Assembly: GCA_018883625.1 (NCBI GenBank) | Contig: JAHLFV010000197.1 | Coordinates: 1-20,590, forward strand | Direction: 5' to 3' | Origin: Candidatus Treponema excrementipullorum | GTDB lineage: Bacteria; Spirochaetota; Spirochaetia; Treponematales; Treponemataceae | Length of the DNA: 20,590 bases | In this document: piece by piece, positions 1-6,888 of the stretch | Numbering within the stretch: position 1 is the first letter of the stretch | Layout: each line of letters opens with the position of its first letter | Notes under the pieces: model-generated | Seen by the model: the letters and a program-made list of their open reading frames with translations, nothing else | Told to the model about the DNA's origin: nothing | The model's database searches: none | Position numbers and translations under genes: made by a program

Positions 1-1045
1 CTGCAATTGTTTTTGTCTCCGCTGCGTTATCGGCATTTTGTCTGACGTTATCAGCAATATCCCGCATGGTTTCGGCAATTTTCATTGTTGATTGAGCTTG
101 CCGTTCAATACCTGATGAAAGTTCACCACTAGACACTTTCATGGTTTGGCTTTGCTCGGATACCAAGCCCAACATGCTGATAGTGTTTAGCAAAGTGGAA
201 GCAATCTTGCTGAAAGAAACTTCCAAAGAGTTACATAAGCTGTCTTTCTTACCCACATCTTCTTTTTTCATGAATGAAGTTGTTAAATCGCCTTCTTCTA
301 CGCGTTTGAGTAATTCCTTTAATTTTTGAGGTTCTTCACCCAATGTTGTAAGAATAAAACGCATGGAGAATATCAAAAGTCCGATGATGAATACCACGAA
401 AACAGTCAAACCGATAGAACCTAAGACAACCGACCGGGAAGCAACTTTTTTTGCAGCACTAACTTGTTGTTCTGCACGATTAAAGAGTAGCTGTTCAAAC
501 TGTGCAACGGGTTCCATGATTCTATCAGTAAAGGAGGTGTACTCTGTATCAAAAAGGCGTAACTGCTGAAACAACAGATCGGCATTCTGTTCCTTGGTGA
601 TGTCTACACCCGGATTATTCTTTATGTAGTTGTCTATATAAGTCATTACCTCTGTTTCCAGTACTGCCAACTCATTGGACAAATCCTGGGACAAGAGAAG
701 CTGCTTTTCTTCGTCAGCAGTAAGATTCATATCTTTTACTTTATCATTAAAGGACTTTTTGACGCCATCATCACCTGCTACAACTCCGTTTCGTACATCA
801 ATGATGTTATTATAGTCATCCTTGTACCGACGGTCACCTGTCATGGCATAGAGTCGGATATTGGCAGTCAGTCCGGTAGAGCTCTCAGTCATCTCTTGAG
901 CCAATAAAATAGCATCCATTTTGTACTGTAACGCTCTTTCCAACTCATTAGTTGAATTGATAATAGTTATCAACTGCGAATAAACGACGGCAGATAATAC
1001 AACACACAAAATTATTGCCATGATAAAAAGATTTTTTATTTTCAT
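1..1045 (-). CDS. Methyl-accepting chemotaxis protein, N-terminal part (cut by window edge)
   Basis: Reading leftward from ATG 1045 the frame stays open for 348 codons to the window edge, so the C-terminal signalling tip is missing. The start has a strong GGAGG site about 5 bases upstream. Residues 5-27 form a signal anchor or first membrane helix. Residues 28-205 are a periplasmic, mostly helical sensor region. Residues 206-229 form a second membrane helix. A HAMP-like stretch follows, with GEEP near 236 and EEGDL near 250. After about 305 comes the start of the heptad-rich signalling coiled coil (SSGELSSGIERQAQST). This is the usual architecture of a receptor that senses an extracytoplasmic cue and signals to CheA through CheW. 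Members of this family are substrates of CheR and CheB, both encoded nearby on the opposite strand. The ligand cannot be read from the sequence; the sensor region resembles a four-helix bundle rather than a Cache domain, but this is a guess. Confidence 0.9.
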   Translation of the reverse strand, partial: MKIKNLFIMAIILCVVLSAVVYSQLITIINSTNELERALQYKMDAILLAQEMTESSTGLTANIRLYAMTGDRRYKDDYNNIIDVRNGVVAGDDGVKKSFNDKVKDMNLTADEEKQLLLSQDLSNELAVLETEVMTYIDNYIKNNPGVDITKEQNADLLFQQLRLFDTEYTSFTDRIMEPVAQFEQLLFNRAEQQVSAAKKVASRSVVLGSIGLTVFVVFIIGLLIFSMRFILTTLGEEPQKLKELLKRVEEGDLTTSFMKKEDVGKKDSLCNSLEVSFSKIASTLLNTISMLGLVSEQSQTMKVSSGELSSGIERQAQSTMKIAETMRDIADNVRQNADNAAETKTIA

Positions 1046-1516
1046 GGATCCTCCAGCACTGTTTTCACATCAGTGTAATTACAGGATAAACTACTCTGGT
1101 TCCAGTATCGGTATATTTATAACATTTCTCCAGTATGGTACCGACAAAAGGCTTCGGTTACGAAGGGGGATACATCTTGGATGTTATTTATAAAACCACT
1201 TCTGATAGTATATACCCTAAAATTTCCAAAATCAACAAAAAAATTTAGTTGAATAAAGTAAAAAACAAAGACAAAATTGCAGAATTGGATCACTGGACAG
1301 GTAAGCAGGAAACAAAGACGTCGATAGGGAAACGTTTTCCAGTGTAACAGTTTATTCAAACCCAATTACTTCAGAGGTGGGCAGACGGTTCTATTCCTTT
1401 CTAGAATTATTACCAGTAATATGGTAAAATGTACGCTCATCAAAAAATTTGTTTTGGAACGGGGCGTTGTGCAAGCCACAATGTGTGGTAACTAAAATGA
1501 AATAGGGATATAAGGA
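1046..1516. other. 471-base gap between divergent genes; no confident gene
   Basis: No convincing gene is seen. On the plus strand the frame from ATG 1135 gives 37 codons, then TAG at 1246-1248, then 32 more codons to a stop at 1347. The peptide begins MVPTKGFGYEGGYILDV, is reasonably coding-like and could be a decayed remnant, but it has no clear Shine-Dalgarno site and could arise by chance. An 82-codon frame on the minus strand covers the same bases and looks no better. The right end, about 1402-1516, probably holds the promoter and leader of the phosphatase gene. Confidence 0.5.
1410..1430 (+). promoter_or_regulatory. Inverted repeat overlapping a possible -10 box upstream of the phosphatase gene
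   Basis: TTACCA (1410-1415) and TGGTAA (1422-1427) are exact inverted repeats with a 6-base spacer. The right arm overlaps a possible -10 box, TAAAAT (1425-1430). No good -35 is visible 17 bases upstream. The geometry would suit a repressor site or a start-site element. The transcript leader to the phosphatase start would be about 90 bases. Confidence 0.3.
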
Positions 1517-1525
1517 ATGAGCTGT

Positions 1526-1981
1526 ATGACAAAAATACTTTTTGTATGCCACGGCAATATTTGCCGTTCCACTATGGCAGAATACGTAATGAAATATTTA
1601 GTAAAAGAGGCCGGACTGGAAGACTCCTTTTTTATTGATTCTGCCGGAACCAGTCGGGAAGAAATAGGGAACGGCGTTTACTACGGTACCGTAGCCAAGT
1701 TGCGTTCTGTAGGAATCCCGGTGGGAAATCATAGGGCACGGCAAATTACCCAGGCTGATTTTAAAAACTTTGATTACATAGTGGCTATGGATAGAGCGAA
1801 TGTACGGAATTTGCAGGCTGTAGCTCCGGTTGCCTATAGGGATAAAATTTCTAAGCTTTTGTCCTATGCCGGAATTGCCGATGATATAGCGGATCCTTGG
1901 TATACCGGAAATTTTGATGAAACATACGAAGATGTTATGACCGGTTGCAAGGCTTTGTTAAAAAAAATACGACCGTTCTAA
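1526..1981 (+). CDS. Low-molecular-weight protein tyrosine phosphatase
   Basis: A cytoplasmic phosphatase of the low-molecular-weight family, acting on phosphotyrosine or sometimes phosphoarginine in proteins. The N-terminal phosphate-binding loop CHGNICRS has the catalytic Cys and Arg in the required C-x5-R-S spacing. The general-acid loop DPWYTG lies in the C-terminal third. Length, about 151 residues, is normal for the family. Two in-frame ATGs exist, at 1517 and 1526. An AAGGA site at 1512-1516 is 9 bases from 1526 but abuts 1517, and the family usually begins directly at the KILFVC strand, so 1526 is preferred. The cheR start lies 55 bases downstream, so the two may be cotranscribed. Whether the enzyme acts on chemotaxis, exopolysaccharide or other proteins cannot be told from the sequence. 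Confidence 0.93.
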   Translation: MTKILFVCHGNICRSTMAEYVMKYLVKEAGLEDSFFIDSAGTSREEIGNGVYYGTVAKLRSVGIPVGNHRARQITQADFKNFDYIVAMDRANVRNLQAVAPVAYRDKISKLLSYAGIADDIADPWYTGNFDETYEDVMTGCKALLKKIRPF

Positions 1982-2001
1982 TCGTTTTAAGTGTTAGTAT
2001 A

Positions 2002-2030
2002 TTTACTCTTTTGGAGTTAGGGGGTAAAAT
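2002..2030 (+). promoter_or_regulatory. Possible promoter abutting the cheR start
   Basis: TTTACT (2002-2007) and TAAAAT (2025-2030) are separated by 17 bases. Only six bases lie between the -10 box and ATG 2037, so transcription from it would begin at or next to the start codon. A purine-rich AGGGGG stretch (about 2019-2024) overlaps the spacer and could act as a distant Shine-Dalgarno site on a longer transcript reading through from the phosphatase gene. Confidence 0.35.
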
Positions 2031-2036
2031 AGAAAT

Positions 2037-2852
2037 ATGAGTGGTTTTCTTTCAGATGAAGAATTTAATCTGTTCCGTAATGTAATTTATGCAGAAAGTG
2101 GTATAACTTTTTCTTCTGCAAACAGATCTATATTGGATAGCCGTCTAAAAGAACGGGTGCGGGAGAAAGGCCTTAATTCTGTGCAGGAGTATTACAGGTT
2201 GATTACTTCTAACAGAGAAGAGATGAAGTCTCTGCTGGATTCTGTAACAACAAATTTAACGCGGTTTTTTAGAAATCAGCCTCATTTTGATGCCTTTGAA
2301 AACTATGTTATTCCCCATTTGGTAGAGCAGAAAAAGGTAACGTTGGACAAAAAAATCCGTATTTGGAGTGCCGGTTGTTCTACCGGAGAAGAGCCCTATA
2401 CCATAGCCATGATTCTGAAAGATATTTTGCCCATGGGATTTGACTTTGAAATAATGGCTTCCGATATTTCTTTGAAGTCTCTTATGGTAGGACAACAGGG
2501 ATTTTATCCCGAATCCCGTGTTACAGGTATCCCAGAAAAATATCTGTCACGATTTTTTGTCAAAGTGGATAACGGATACCAGGTAAAAGATGAGCTGAAA
2601 AGTCGCATTCGCTTTGACTACCACAACTTAAAGCACGCTGCCACCACAAGAAACTTAGATGTTGTTTTCTGTCGGAATGTTTTAATTTACTTTGACGAAG
2701 CTGCTCAGTTGGAAGTTGTAAATCACTTTTGGGATGCAATGGCTCCAAAATCCTACCTATACATAGGTCACTCAGAATCCCTTTTTGGTTTGAATACCAA
2801 ATTCGAGTTTTTGAAGACAGATTGGGCTTGTCTGTACCAAAAAAACATATAG
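2037..2852 (+). CDS. cheR: Chemotaxis receptor methyltransferase CheR
   Basis: Transfers methyl groups from S-adenosylmethionine to glutamates on chemotaxis receptors, the forward arm of adaptation; cytoplasmic. The first 75 or so residues form the small helical CheR_N domain, ending in the conserved TTNLTRFFRN stretch that contacts substrate and cofactor. The SAM-binding Rossmann domain follows: motif I SAGCSTGEEPYT at 111-122, acidic residue D143 after the second strand (ASDIS), and the family signature CRNVLIYFD at 212-220. Length (271 residues) is typical and no C-terminal TPR or pentapeptide-docking extension is present. cheB starts 18 bases after its stop with its own good Shine-Dalgarno site, so the opposing enzymes are probably translated from one mRNA. 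Confidence 0.97.
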   Translation: MSGFLSDEEFNLFRNVIYAESGITFSSANRSILDSRLKERVREKGLNSVQEYYRLITSNREEMKSLLDSVTTNLTRFFRNQPHFDAFENYVIPHLVEQKKVTLDKKIRIWSAGCSTGEEPYTIAMILKDILPMGFDFEIMASDISLKSLMVGQQGFYPESRVTGIPEKYLSRFFVKVDNGYQVKDELKSRIRFDYHNLKHAATTRNLDVVFCRNVLIYFDEAAQLEVVNHFWDAMAPKSYLYIGHSESLFGLNTKFEFLKTDWACLYQKNI

Positions 2853-2870
2853 TTATTTATCGGAGACAAG

Positions 2871-4040
2871 ATGGAAGTACAGGATATCAGGGTTCTAATC
2901 GTTGACGATTCGGCCTTAATGCGAAATCTTATATCAAGAGTTGTGGAGCAGAGTCCGGGATTGACAGTTGTAGGAAAAGCTATGAACGGTCAGTTTGCGT
3001 TGGAAAGTATTCCCGTGTGCAAGCCGGATATTATAGTTTTAGATATAGAAATGCCTGTGATGAACGGCTTGCAGTTTTTGGAAGAGCGTAAGAAGGCAAG
3101 AATAGATATCCCTGTTGTTATGCTTTCCAGTCTTACAACAGAAGGGGCTAGTGTTACCATGCGCTGTTTGGAGTTGGGGGCTAGCGACTTTTTGACAAAA
3201 CCCGGTGGTCCATCCGGCGGAGACTTAACTACTGCTTTAGCTCGGTTACCTGTATTGTTACAATCATACGGCGGTGCTTATGTCCGTGCAAAAAATACTG
3301 CTGTGATTGCCAACCGTACTCCATCTATGTATTCAAGAGCTTTGGACGGTTTACAGAGTACGTCAGGAAGAATAGAAAAAAGTAAGGATGTTTTAAATAA
3401 TGTTGTTTTTCCCAGTAAACCTGTAAAAGAAAAAGCAGTAATTACTCCTTTGCGGGATAGTGGAAAAATAGAGATTATAGCTATCGGTATTTCTACCGGG
3501 GGTCCTAATGCTTTGCGGGAAGTGTTCAGAGATATAAGTCCCGAAGTTAAACAACCTATTTTGGTTGTGCAGCACATGCCTGCAGGATTTACCGCAGAAT
3601 TTGCTAATAGCTTGAACAGCATTTGTCCCTTAGAGGTAAAAGAAGCTCAGGACGGCGATATCTTAAAACCCGGCCGTATCTTAATTGCTCCCGGTAATTA
3701 TCATATTTACGTTGAAAGAAAAAAATTGGCTGTTGTTGTCCGTTTATCTGACGGGCCTCAGCGTAACGGACACCGTCCATCTGCCGATGTGTTGTTTGAA
3801 TCTGTTGCAGCAGTGTACCAAAACAATGCTTTAGGTGTTATTATGACCGGAATGGGTAATGACGGCGCCGTTCAGTTGGCAGAAATGAGACGTCAAGGTG
3901 CCTGGACTTTGGGGCAGGATGAAGAATCATCCGTTGTATACGGAATGCCCAAAGTCGCATGGGAAATGGGTGGTGTGCAAAAACAAGTTTCTCTCCATGA
4001 TATGGCAAAAGAAATAAGTGCTTTGGCTTTAAAATATTGA
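2871..4040 (+). CDS. cheB: Chemotaxis response regulator protein-glutamate methylesterase CheB
   Basis: Removes methyl groups from receptors and deamidates receptor glutamines when phosphorylated by CheA, opposing CheR. An N-terminal receiver domain (about 1-125) has the acidic pair D12/D13, phosphoacceptor D58 in VLDIEMPVMNG and K110 in FLTKP. A linker of about 75 residues joins it to the methylesterase domain (about 200-389). The catalytic triad is visible: S208 in GISTGGP, H235 in VQHMPAGFT and D331 in MTGMGNDGA. The linker is a little long, but no residue essential to the family is missing. GGAG stands five bases before ATG 2871. The gene ends seven bases from the stop of the convergent RseC-like gene. 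Confidence 0.97.
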   Translation: MEVQDIRVLIVDDSALMRNLISRVVEQSPGLTVVGKAMNGQFALESIPVCKPDIIVLDIEMPVMNGLQFLEERKKARIDIPVVMLSSLTTEGASVTMRCLELGASDFLTKPGGPSGGDLTTALARLPVLLQSYGGAYVRAKNTAVIANRTPSMYSRALDGLQSTSGRIEKSKDVLNNVVFPSKPVKEKAVITPLRDSGKIEIIAIGISTGGPNALREVFRDISPEVKQPILVVQHMPAGFTAEFANSLNSICPLEVKEAQDGDILKPGRILIAPGNYHIYVERKKLAVVVRLSDGPQRNGHRPSADVLFESVAAVYQNNALGVIMTGMGNDGAVQLAEMRRQGAWTLGQDEESSVVYGMPKVAWEMGGVQKQVSLHDMAKEISALALKY

Positions 4041-4044
4041 TACG

Positions 4045-4091
4045 TTTCAAAGAGGACAGGGCGTGTTTTGTCCAGCCTTGTCCTTTGAAAG
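4045..4091. terminator. Imperfect hairpin at the convergent cheB / rseC-like gene ends
   Basis: TTTCAAAG (4045-4052) pairs with CTTTGAAA (about 4083-4090), and GGACA near 4054-4058 with TGTCC/TTGTCC-like bases on the right arm, with small bulges. The stem begins at the cheB side and runs into the last codons of the convergent gene, so it could terminate both transcripts. There is no strong T-run on either side, so intrinsic termination is uncertain. Confidence 0.35.
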
Positions 4092-4532
4092 AGTCTGATT
4101 CATCGTAGAGGAAGTATCCTCTACAGAAGTAATTTGTGGTTTTGTAAGTGTTGTTCCCTTTGTCTGTGAGACGAAGAATACAATTGCCATGGCAATGAGC
4201 AATCCGATAAATAATCCTGCTACTTTTGTTGACTCTGTAGGGATGCGGTTTAAAGCCTTTGCCAAAGGTGTCGATATGCTGTAGCCTATCAATGCTGTTA
4301 TCAAAGGAAACCCTACAGAAAAAATTGTTTGGACTATCTGCGATTTTACGGAAGCTCCTATTTTTACCAAAGAGCCCGGTTTTACCGGCAATTGTTTGGG
4401 ATTGGTTGCAACAAAGACAGAAGATTTGTGGGAACAGGTAGAACTATTGCAATTAATGCACGTATCGCTTAGCAGTGGTTTTACAGTGGCAATGCCGTTT
4501 TCGTATTTTAGTACGAGAGCTTTATCGCGCAT
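4047..4532 (-). CDS. RseC/MucC-like (SoxR-reducing system) inner-membrane protein
   Basis: A 161-residue protein with the RseC layout: a small N-terminal soluble domain containing clustered cysteines (C25, C28, C33 in CINCNSSTC), then two membrane helices at about 65-85 and 103-121, then a polar tail. In proteobacteria RseC modulates sigma-E signalling and also occurs in the Rsx/Rnf electron-transfer system that reduces SoxR. Homologues elsewhere are often near Rnf genes. No such genes are here, so the role is unknown, though the cysteines suggest redox or metal chemistry. The start has GGAGA six bases upstream, inside the end of the TPR gene, which it overlaps by 11 bases; translation is probably coupled. 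The tail contains one more cysteine (NTPCPL). Confidence 0.75.
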   Translation of the reverse strand: MRDKALVLKYENGIATVKPLLSDTCINCNSSTCSHKSSVFVATNPKQLPVKPGSLVKIGASVKSQIVQTIFSVGFPLITALIGYSISTPLAKALNRIPTESTKVAGLFIGLLIAMAIVFFVSQTKGTTLTKPQITSVEDTSSTMNQTLSKDKAGQNTPCPL

Positions 4533-5058
4533 AAAAATCTCCGGGGGAAATAGTTTTTAATCGGGCAGTACATTCTTTTGCAGCTGTTTTGTTTCCCAAT
4601 TGTTCATAAGTATCCCGTAAATTATACAGTGCGTCGTAATAGTTGGGATCAATAGTTACTGCATGCTCAAAAGCTTCGCAGGCACTTTCAAAATCCCCCT
4701 GATTAAAATACACCACACCACTGTTGTTCCATAAATGTGCGTTTCTGATATTTTGCTCCAAACCATGGGCACAGAAACCAAGGGCTTCTTCGCTTTCTCC
4801 CAACAAAAAGCACACGTGAGCCAATGTTTCCAGTATATCTTGGTCGTCAGGTTCTAAGTTATATGCCGTTAACAAGGCATTTTTTGCATGGTGCAAATGA
4901 TTGGCATCGCGATAGGTTACTCCCAAGTTATACCATAACAGTGGGTTGTTTCTGTCCATAGTTATGGCTCTTTTAAAACAGGCTATAGCTTCCACATAGC
5001 TTCCCCGATTTGCCAGTTCAATAGCTTGAGTATTTAAATTACTTGGATCTTCTGTCAT
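4522..5058 (-). CDS. Tetratricopeptide-repeat protein
   Basis: Almost the whole 178-residue protein is TPR. About four to five 34-residue units are visible, with the typical W-Y-N-L-G, A-x-x-x-Y/A-F and P pattern (for example NPLLWYNLGVTYRDANHLHH near 39, NAHLWNNSGVVYFNQGDFES near 108 and NYYDALYNL near 142). No signal peptide or membrane helix is seen, so it is likely a cytoplasmic scaffold that binds partner proteins. AGGAG lies seven bases before ATG 5058. It sits between the polyprenyl synthase gene (41-base gap) and the RseC-like gene (11-base overlap) in one apparent operon. TPR proteins cannot be assigned a partner from sequence alone. Confidence 0.9.
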   Translation of the reverse strand: MTEDPSNLNTQAIELANRGSYVEAIACFKRAITMDRNNPLLWYNLGVTYRDANHLHHAKNALLTAYNLEPDDQDILETLAHVCFLLGESEEALGFCAHGLEQNIRNAHLWNNSGVVYFNQGDFESACEAFEHAVTIDPNYYDALYNLRDTYEQLGNKTAAKECTARLKTISPGDFYAR

Positions 5059-5099
5059 TAAAAACTCCTGAACACCTTTACCTACAATTAGAAAAGCAG

Positions 5100-6158
5100 C
5101 TATTTCACGGCTTTTGTAAGCATGTTATCAAAAAGAGACGCAATTTTGGCAGAAGAGTCGGAATTGGGGTATAACTCTCGAATTGTATTACATGAACCTA
5201 TAATAAGTTGCTTTGCTTGTTCTGCGGCTTCTGTCAGAGCACCGCTACTTTCTAACAAAGCGATACATTCTTCCACAACGGGAGATTCTATTCCCTGAAT
5301 ACGGGCGCGTTTAAAATAGTCCATGATGATTTGAAAATCTTCCGGTTTCTTACTCAAATGCAAAAGAACAGGTAAACTCTTTTTGCCTTCAACAATATCG
5401 TCACCTCGTTTTTTTCCTACGTTACCGGTACTGAGGTTAATATAATCATCCAAAATCTGGAATCCGATTCCGATATCGCTGGCTATGTCTCCTAAAGTTT
5501 TTACTTCTTTCGCAGGTGCTCCTCCTACAATGGCACCTGTTTGGGCTGCCAAAGAGGCAAGTGTTCCTGTTTTTAACCGTACCATAGCCATATATTCTTC
5601 TACAGAGGGGATTTTTGTGTTTTCCCGATGCCAGGAAATATCCATTGCTTGGCCTAAGTGAAGTCTTCTTAGTTCTGTCCCGTAAAGTTGATACAGCTGT
5701 AATTGTAAGTCTCCGGGTAAATCGGATGTTGTAATACAGACCGGTGCCTGAAAATAAAGCCAGGCTCCGGCATTTAAAGCAGTGTCCAGCCCATAAGCTA
5801 TGTGGGCAGCCGGTGCTCCCCGCCGAGTATTGGCACTGTCTTCTATATCGTCATGAATTAAACTGGCGGTATGAATAAATTCCAAAAGAGGTGTTAACTC
5901 ATATGCTACAGCAGGAATCGTATCTGTTTTTGATACAAGCTGAGCACAGAGCACTAACAGAAGCGGTCGCCATCTTTTTCCGCCGTTATGAATAAGTTTT
6001 GTAGTAGGAGCCAACAATGGTACTGTGTGAAGGGGGCGTGTCCCTATGGGAATATTGCCAAAGGATGTTTCCATCCAAGCTTCTGTGGCGGTATCCGGTA
6101 ACTGTTTTGCAAGGGCAGCTTCAATAGCTTCTAATTCTTTTGTAAAATCATACTTCAT
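5100..6158 (-). CDS. Trans-polyprenyl diphosphate synthase
   Basis: Condenses isopentenyl diphosphate onto allylic diphosphates to make linear all-trans prenyl chains. Family motifs appear in order: GGKRWRP at 59-65, the first Asp-rich motif DDIED at 103-107 followed by TRRG, GQAMD at 169-173, LKTG at 195-198, and the second Asp-rich region QILDDYIN at 234-241 with KRGDDIVEGKKSLP downstream. The second motif reads DDYIN instead of the commoner DDxxD; its last position is Asn. Length (352 residues) is at the long end for the family and fits an octaprenyl/heptaprenyl-type or geranylgeranyl-type enzyme, but chain length cannot be set by eye. It heads an operon with the TPR and RseC-like genes. 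No Shine-Dalgarno site precedes ATG 6158; a TATAAT box ends six bases upstream. Confidence 0.92.
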   Translation of the reverse strand: MKYDFTKELEAIEAALAKQLPDTATEAWMETSFGNIPIGTRPLHTVPLLAPTTKLIHNGGKRWRPLLLVLCAQLVSKTDTIPAVAYELTPLLEFIHTASLIHDDIEDSANTRRGAPAAHIAYGLDTALNAGAWLYFQAPVCITTSDLPGDLQLQLYQLYGTELRRLHLGQAMDISWHRENTKIPSVEEYMAMVRLKTGTLASLAAQTGAIVGGAPAKEVKTLGDIASDIGIGFQILDDYINLSTGNVGKKRGDDIVEGKKSLPVLLHLSKKPEDFQIIMDYFKRARIQGIESPVVEECIALLESSGALTEAAEQAKQLIIGSCNTIRELYPNSDSSAKIASLFDNMLTKAVK

Positions 6159-6164
6159 ATTTTT

Positions 6165-6193
6165 ATTATAACAAAAGAAAGACTTTCTGAAAA
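6165..6193 (-). promoter_or_regulatory. Promoter of the polyprenyl synthase operon, abutting the start codon
   Basis: On the minus strand TTTTCA (6193-6188) and a consensus TATAAT (6170-6165) are 17 bases apart. Six A/T bases separate the -10 box from ATG 6158, so the start site of transcription should fall at the A of the ATG. No purine-rich ribosome site is present, consistent with a leaderless mRNA. Confidence 0.6.
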
Positions 6194-6226
6194 CCTTTAA
6201 TTTTTTGAAAACCTTACTTTTTTCTA

Positions 6227-6255
6227 TTGGTTAAAAGACGATTTTTCGGTAAACT
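6227..6255 (+). promoter_or_regulatory. Promoter of rlmE
   Basis: TTGGTT (6227-6232) and TAAACT (6250-6255) with a 17-base spacer. Transcription would start near 6262, about 15 bases before ATG 6277. It is divergent from the promoter of the polyprenyl synthase operon in the same 118-base gap. Confidence 0.5.
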
Positions 6256-6276
6256 GAAAGGGAGTTTTTGCCGATA

Positions 6277-6888
6277 ATGGGATGGACGATGGCTGCAAAT
6301 AGTTATGAAAAACCTGACTACTGGTCACGAAAAGCTTTTTCTGAAGGGTATCCTGCACGATCTGTGTATAAGTTAAAGGAACTTGACGAAAAATTCGGAC
6401 TCTTAAAGAAGAACTATAAAGTTCTTGATTTGGGAGCAGCACCAGGAAGTTGGACTGTTTTTGTTTTGCGGACTTTAGATGGTACAGGCCATGTTACTTC
6501 CATCGATTTGAAACCGCTGGCAAAAAGTGTAGTGGGCAGTAATTTGGAGTTTATTCAAGGTGACTTGTATGACCAAGAAGTCAGGGACAGAGCCATGGCT
6601 TTGGGACCTTACGATTCGGTTATATGTGACGCTGCACCTCCCACTACCGGTAACAGAACAGTAGATACAGCCCGGTCAACGGGGTTGGTTGAATTGGCTA
6701 TTTTTTACGCCCAGACCATGTTAAAACCGGGAGGAAATTTTGCCGTAAAAATATTCCAGGGTGGCGATCAACAAGCTTTGTTGAAATCCATGCGGGAGAT
6801 TTTTACTTCTGCCCGAGGTTTTAAACCGGAAGCTTGCCGTACGGAGTCGTTCGAAACATATCTTGTCGGATTGGGGAAAAAGGGATAA
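6277..6888 (+). CDS. rlmE: 23S rRNA 2'-O-methyltransferase RlmE (FtsJ/RrmJ)
   Basis: Methylates the 2'-O of U2552 (E. coli numbering) in the A loop of 23S rRNA, a late step in large-subunit assembly. The FtsJ fold is clear: GYPARSVYKLKEL near the N-terminus, SAM motif VLDLGAAPGSW, SIDLKPL after the second strand, CDAAPPTTG, then KPGGNFAVKIFQG and FETYLVG. The K-D-K-E catalytic tetrad is represented by K of VYKL, D of CDAAP, K of AVKIF and E of ESFETYLV. Length, about 203 residues, is normal. Starts are possible at TTG 6268, ATG 6277 and ATG 6289; AAGGGAG at 6258-6264 is nearest in spacing to 6277, which is chosen with moderate confidence. Its TAA overlaps the ATG of the next gene. Confidence 0.94.
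   Translation: MGWTMAANSYEKPDYWSRKAFSEGYPARSVYKLKELDEKFGLLKKNYKVLDLGAAPGSWTVFVLRTLDGTGHVTSIDLKPLAKSVVGSNLEFIQGDLYDQEVRDRAMALGPYDSVICDAAPPTTGNRTVDTARSTGLVELAIFYAQTMLKPGGNFAVKIFQGGDQQALLKSMREIFTSARGFKPEACRTESFETYLVGLGKKG

Noticed and set aside
1046..1140. Sigma-28-type (flagellar/chemotaxis) promoter for the receptor gene
   Set aside because: A CCGAT-containing box is present on the minus strand near 1100-1115, but no TAAA partner lies about 15 bases upstream of it.
1117..1365. 82-codon minus-strand frame in the first large gap
   Set aside because: Composition is rich in Phe, Cys and Arg as expected for random AT-rich sequence, with no convincing start signal.
3278..3622. 114-codon minus-strand frame inside cheB
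   Set aside because: It lies opposite the cheB linker and catalytic domain, which carry all the expected motifs; there is no ribosome site or recognisable product.
6834..6887. Longer N-terminus for the LysM/M23 protein
   Set aside because: The extension would overlap rlmE by over 50 bases and place charged residues before the membrane anchor; ATG 6888 overlaps the rlmE stop and has a ribosome site.
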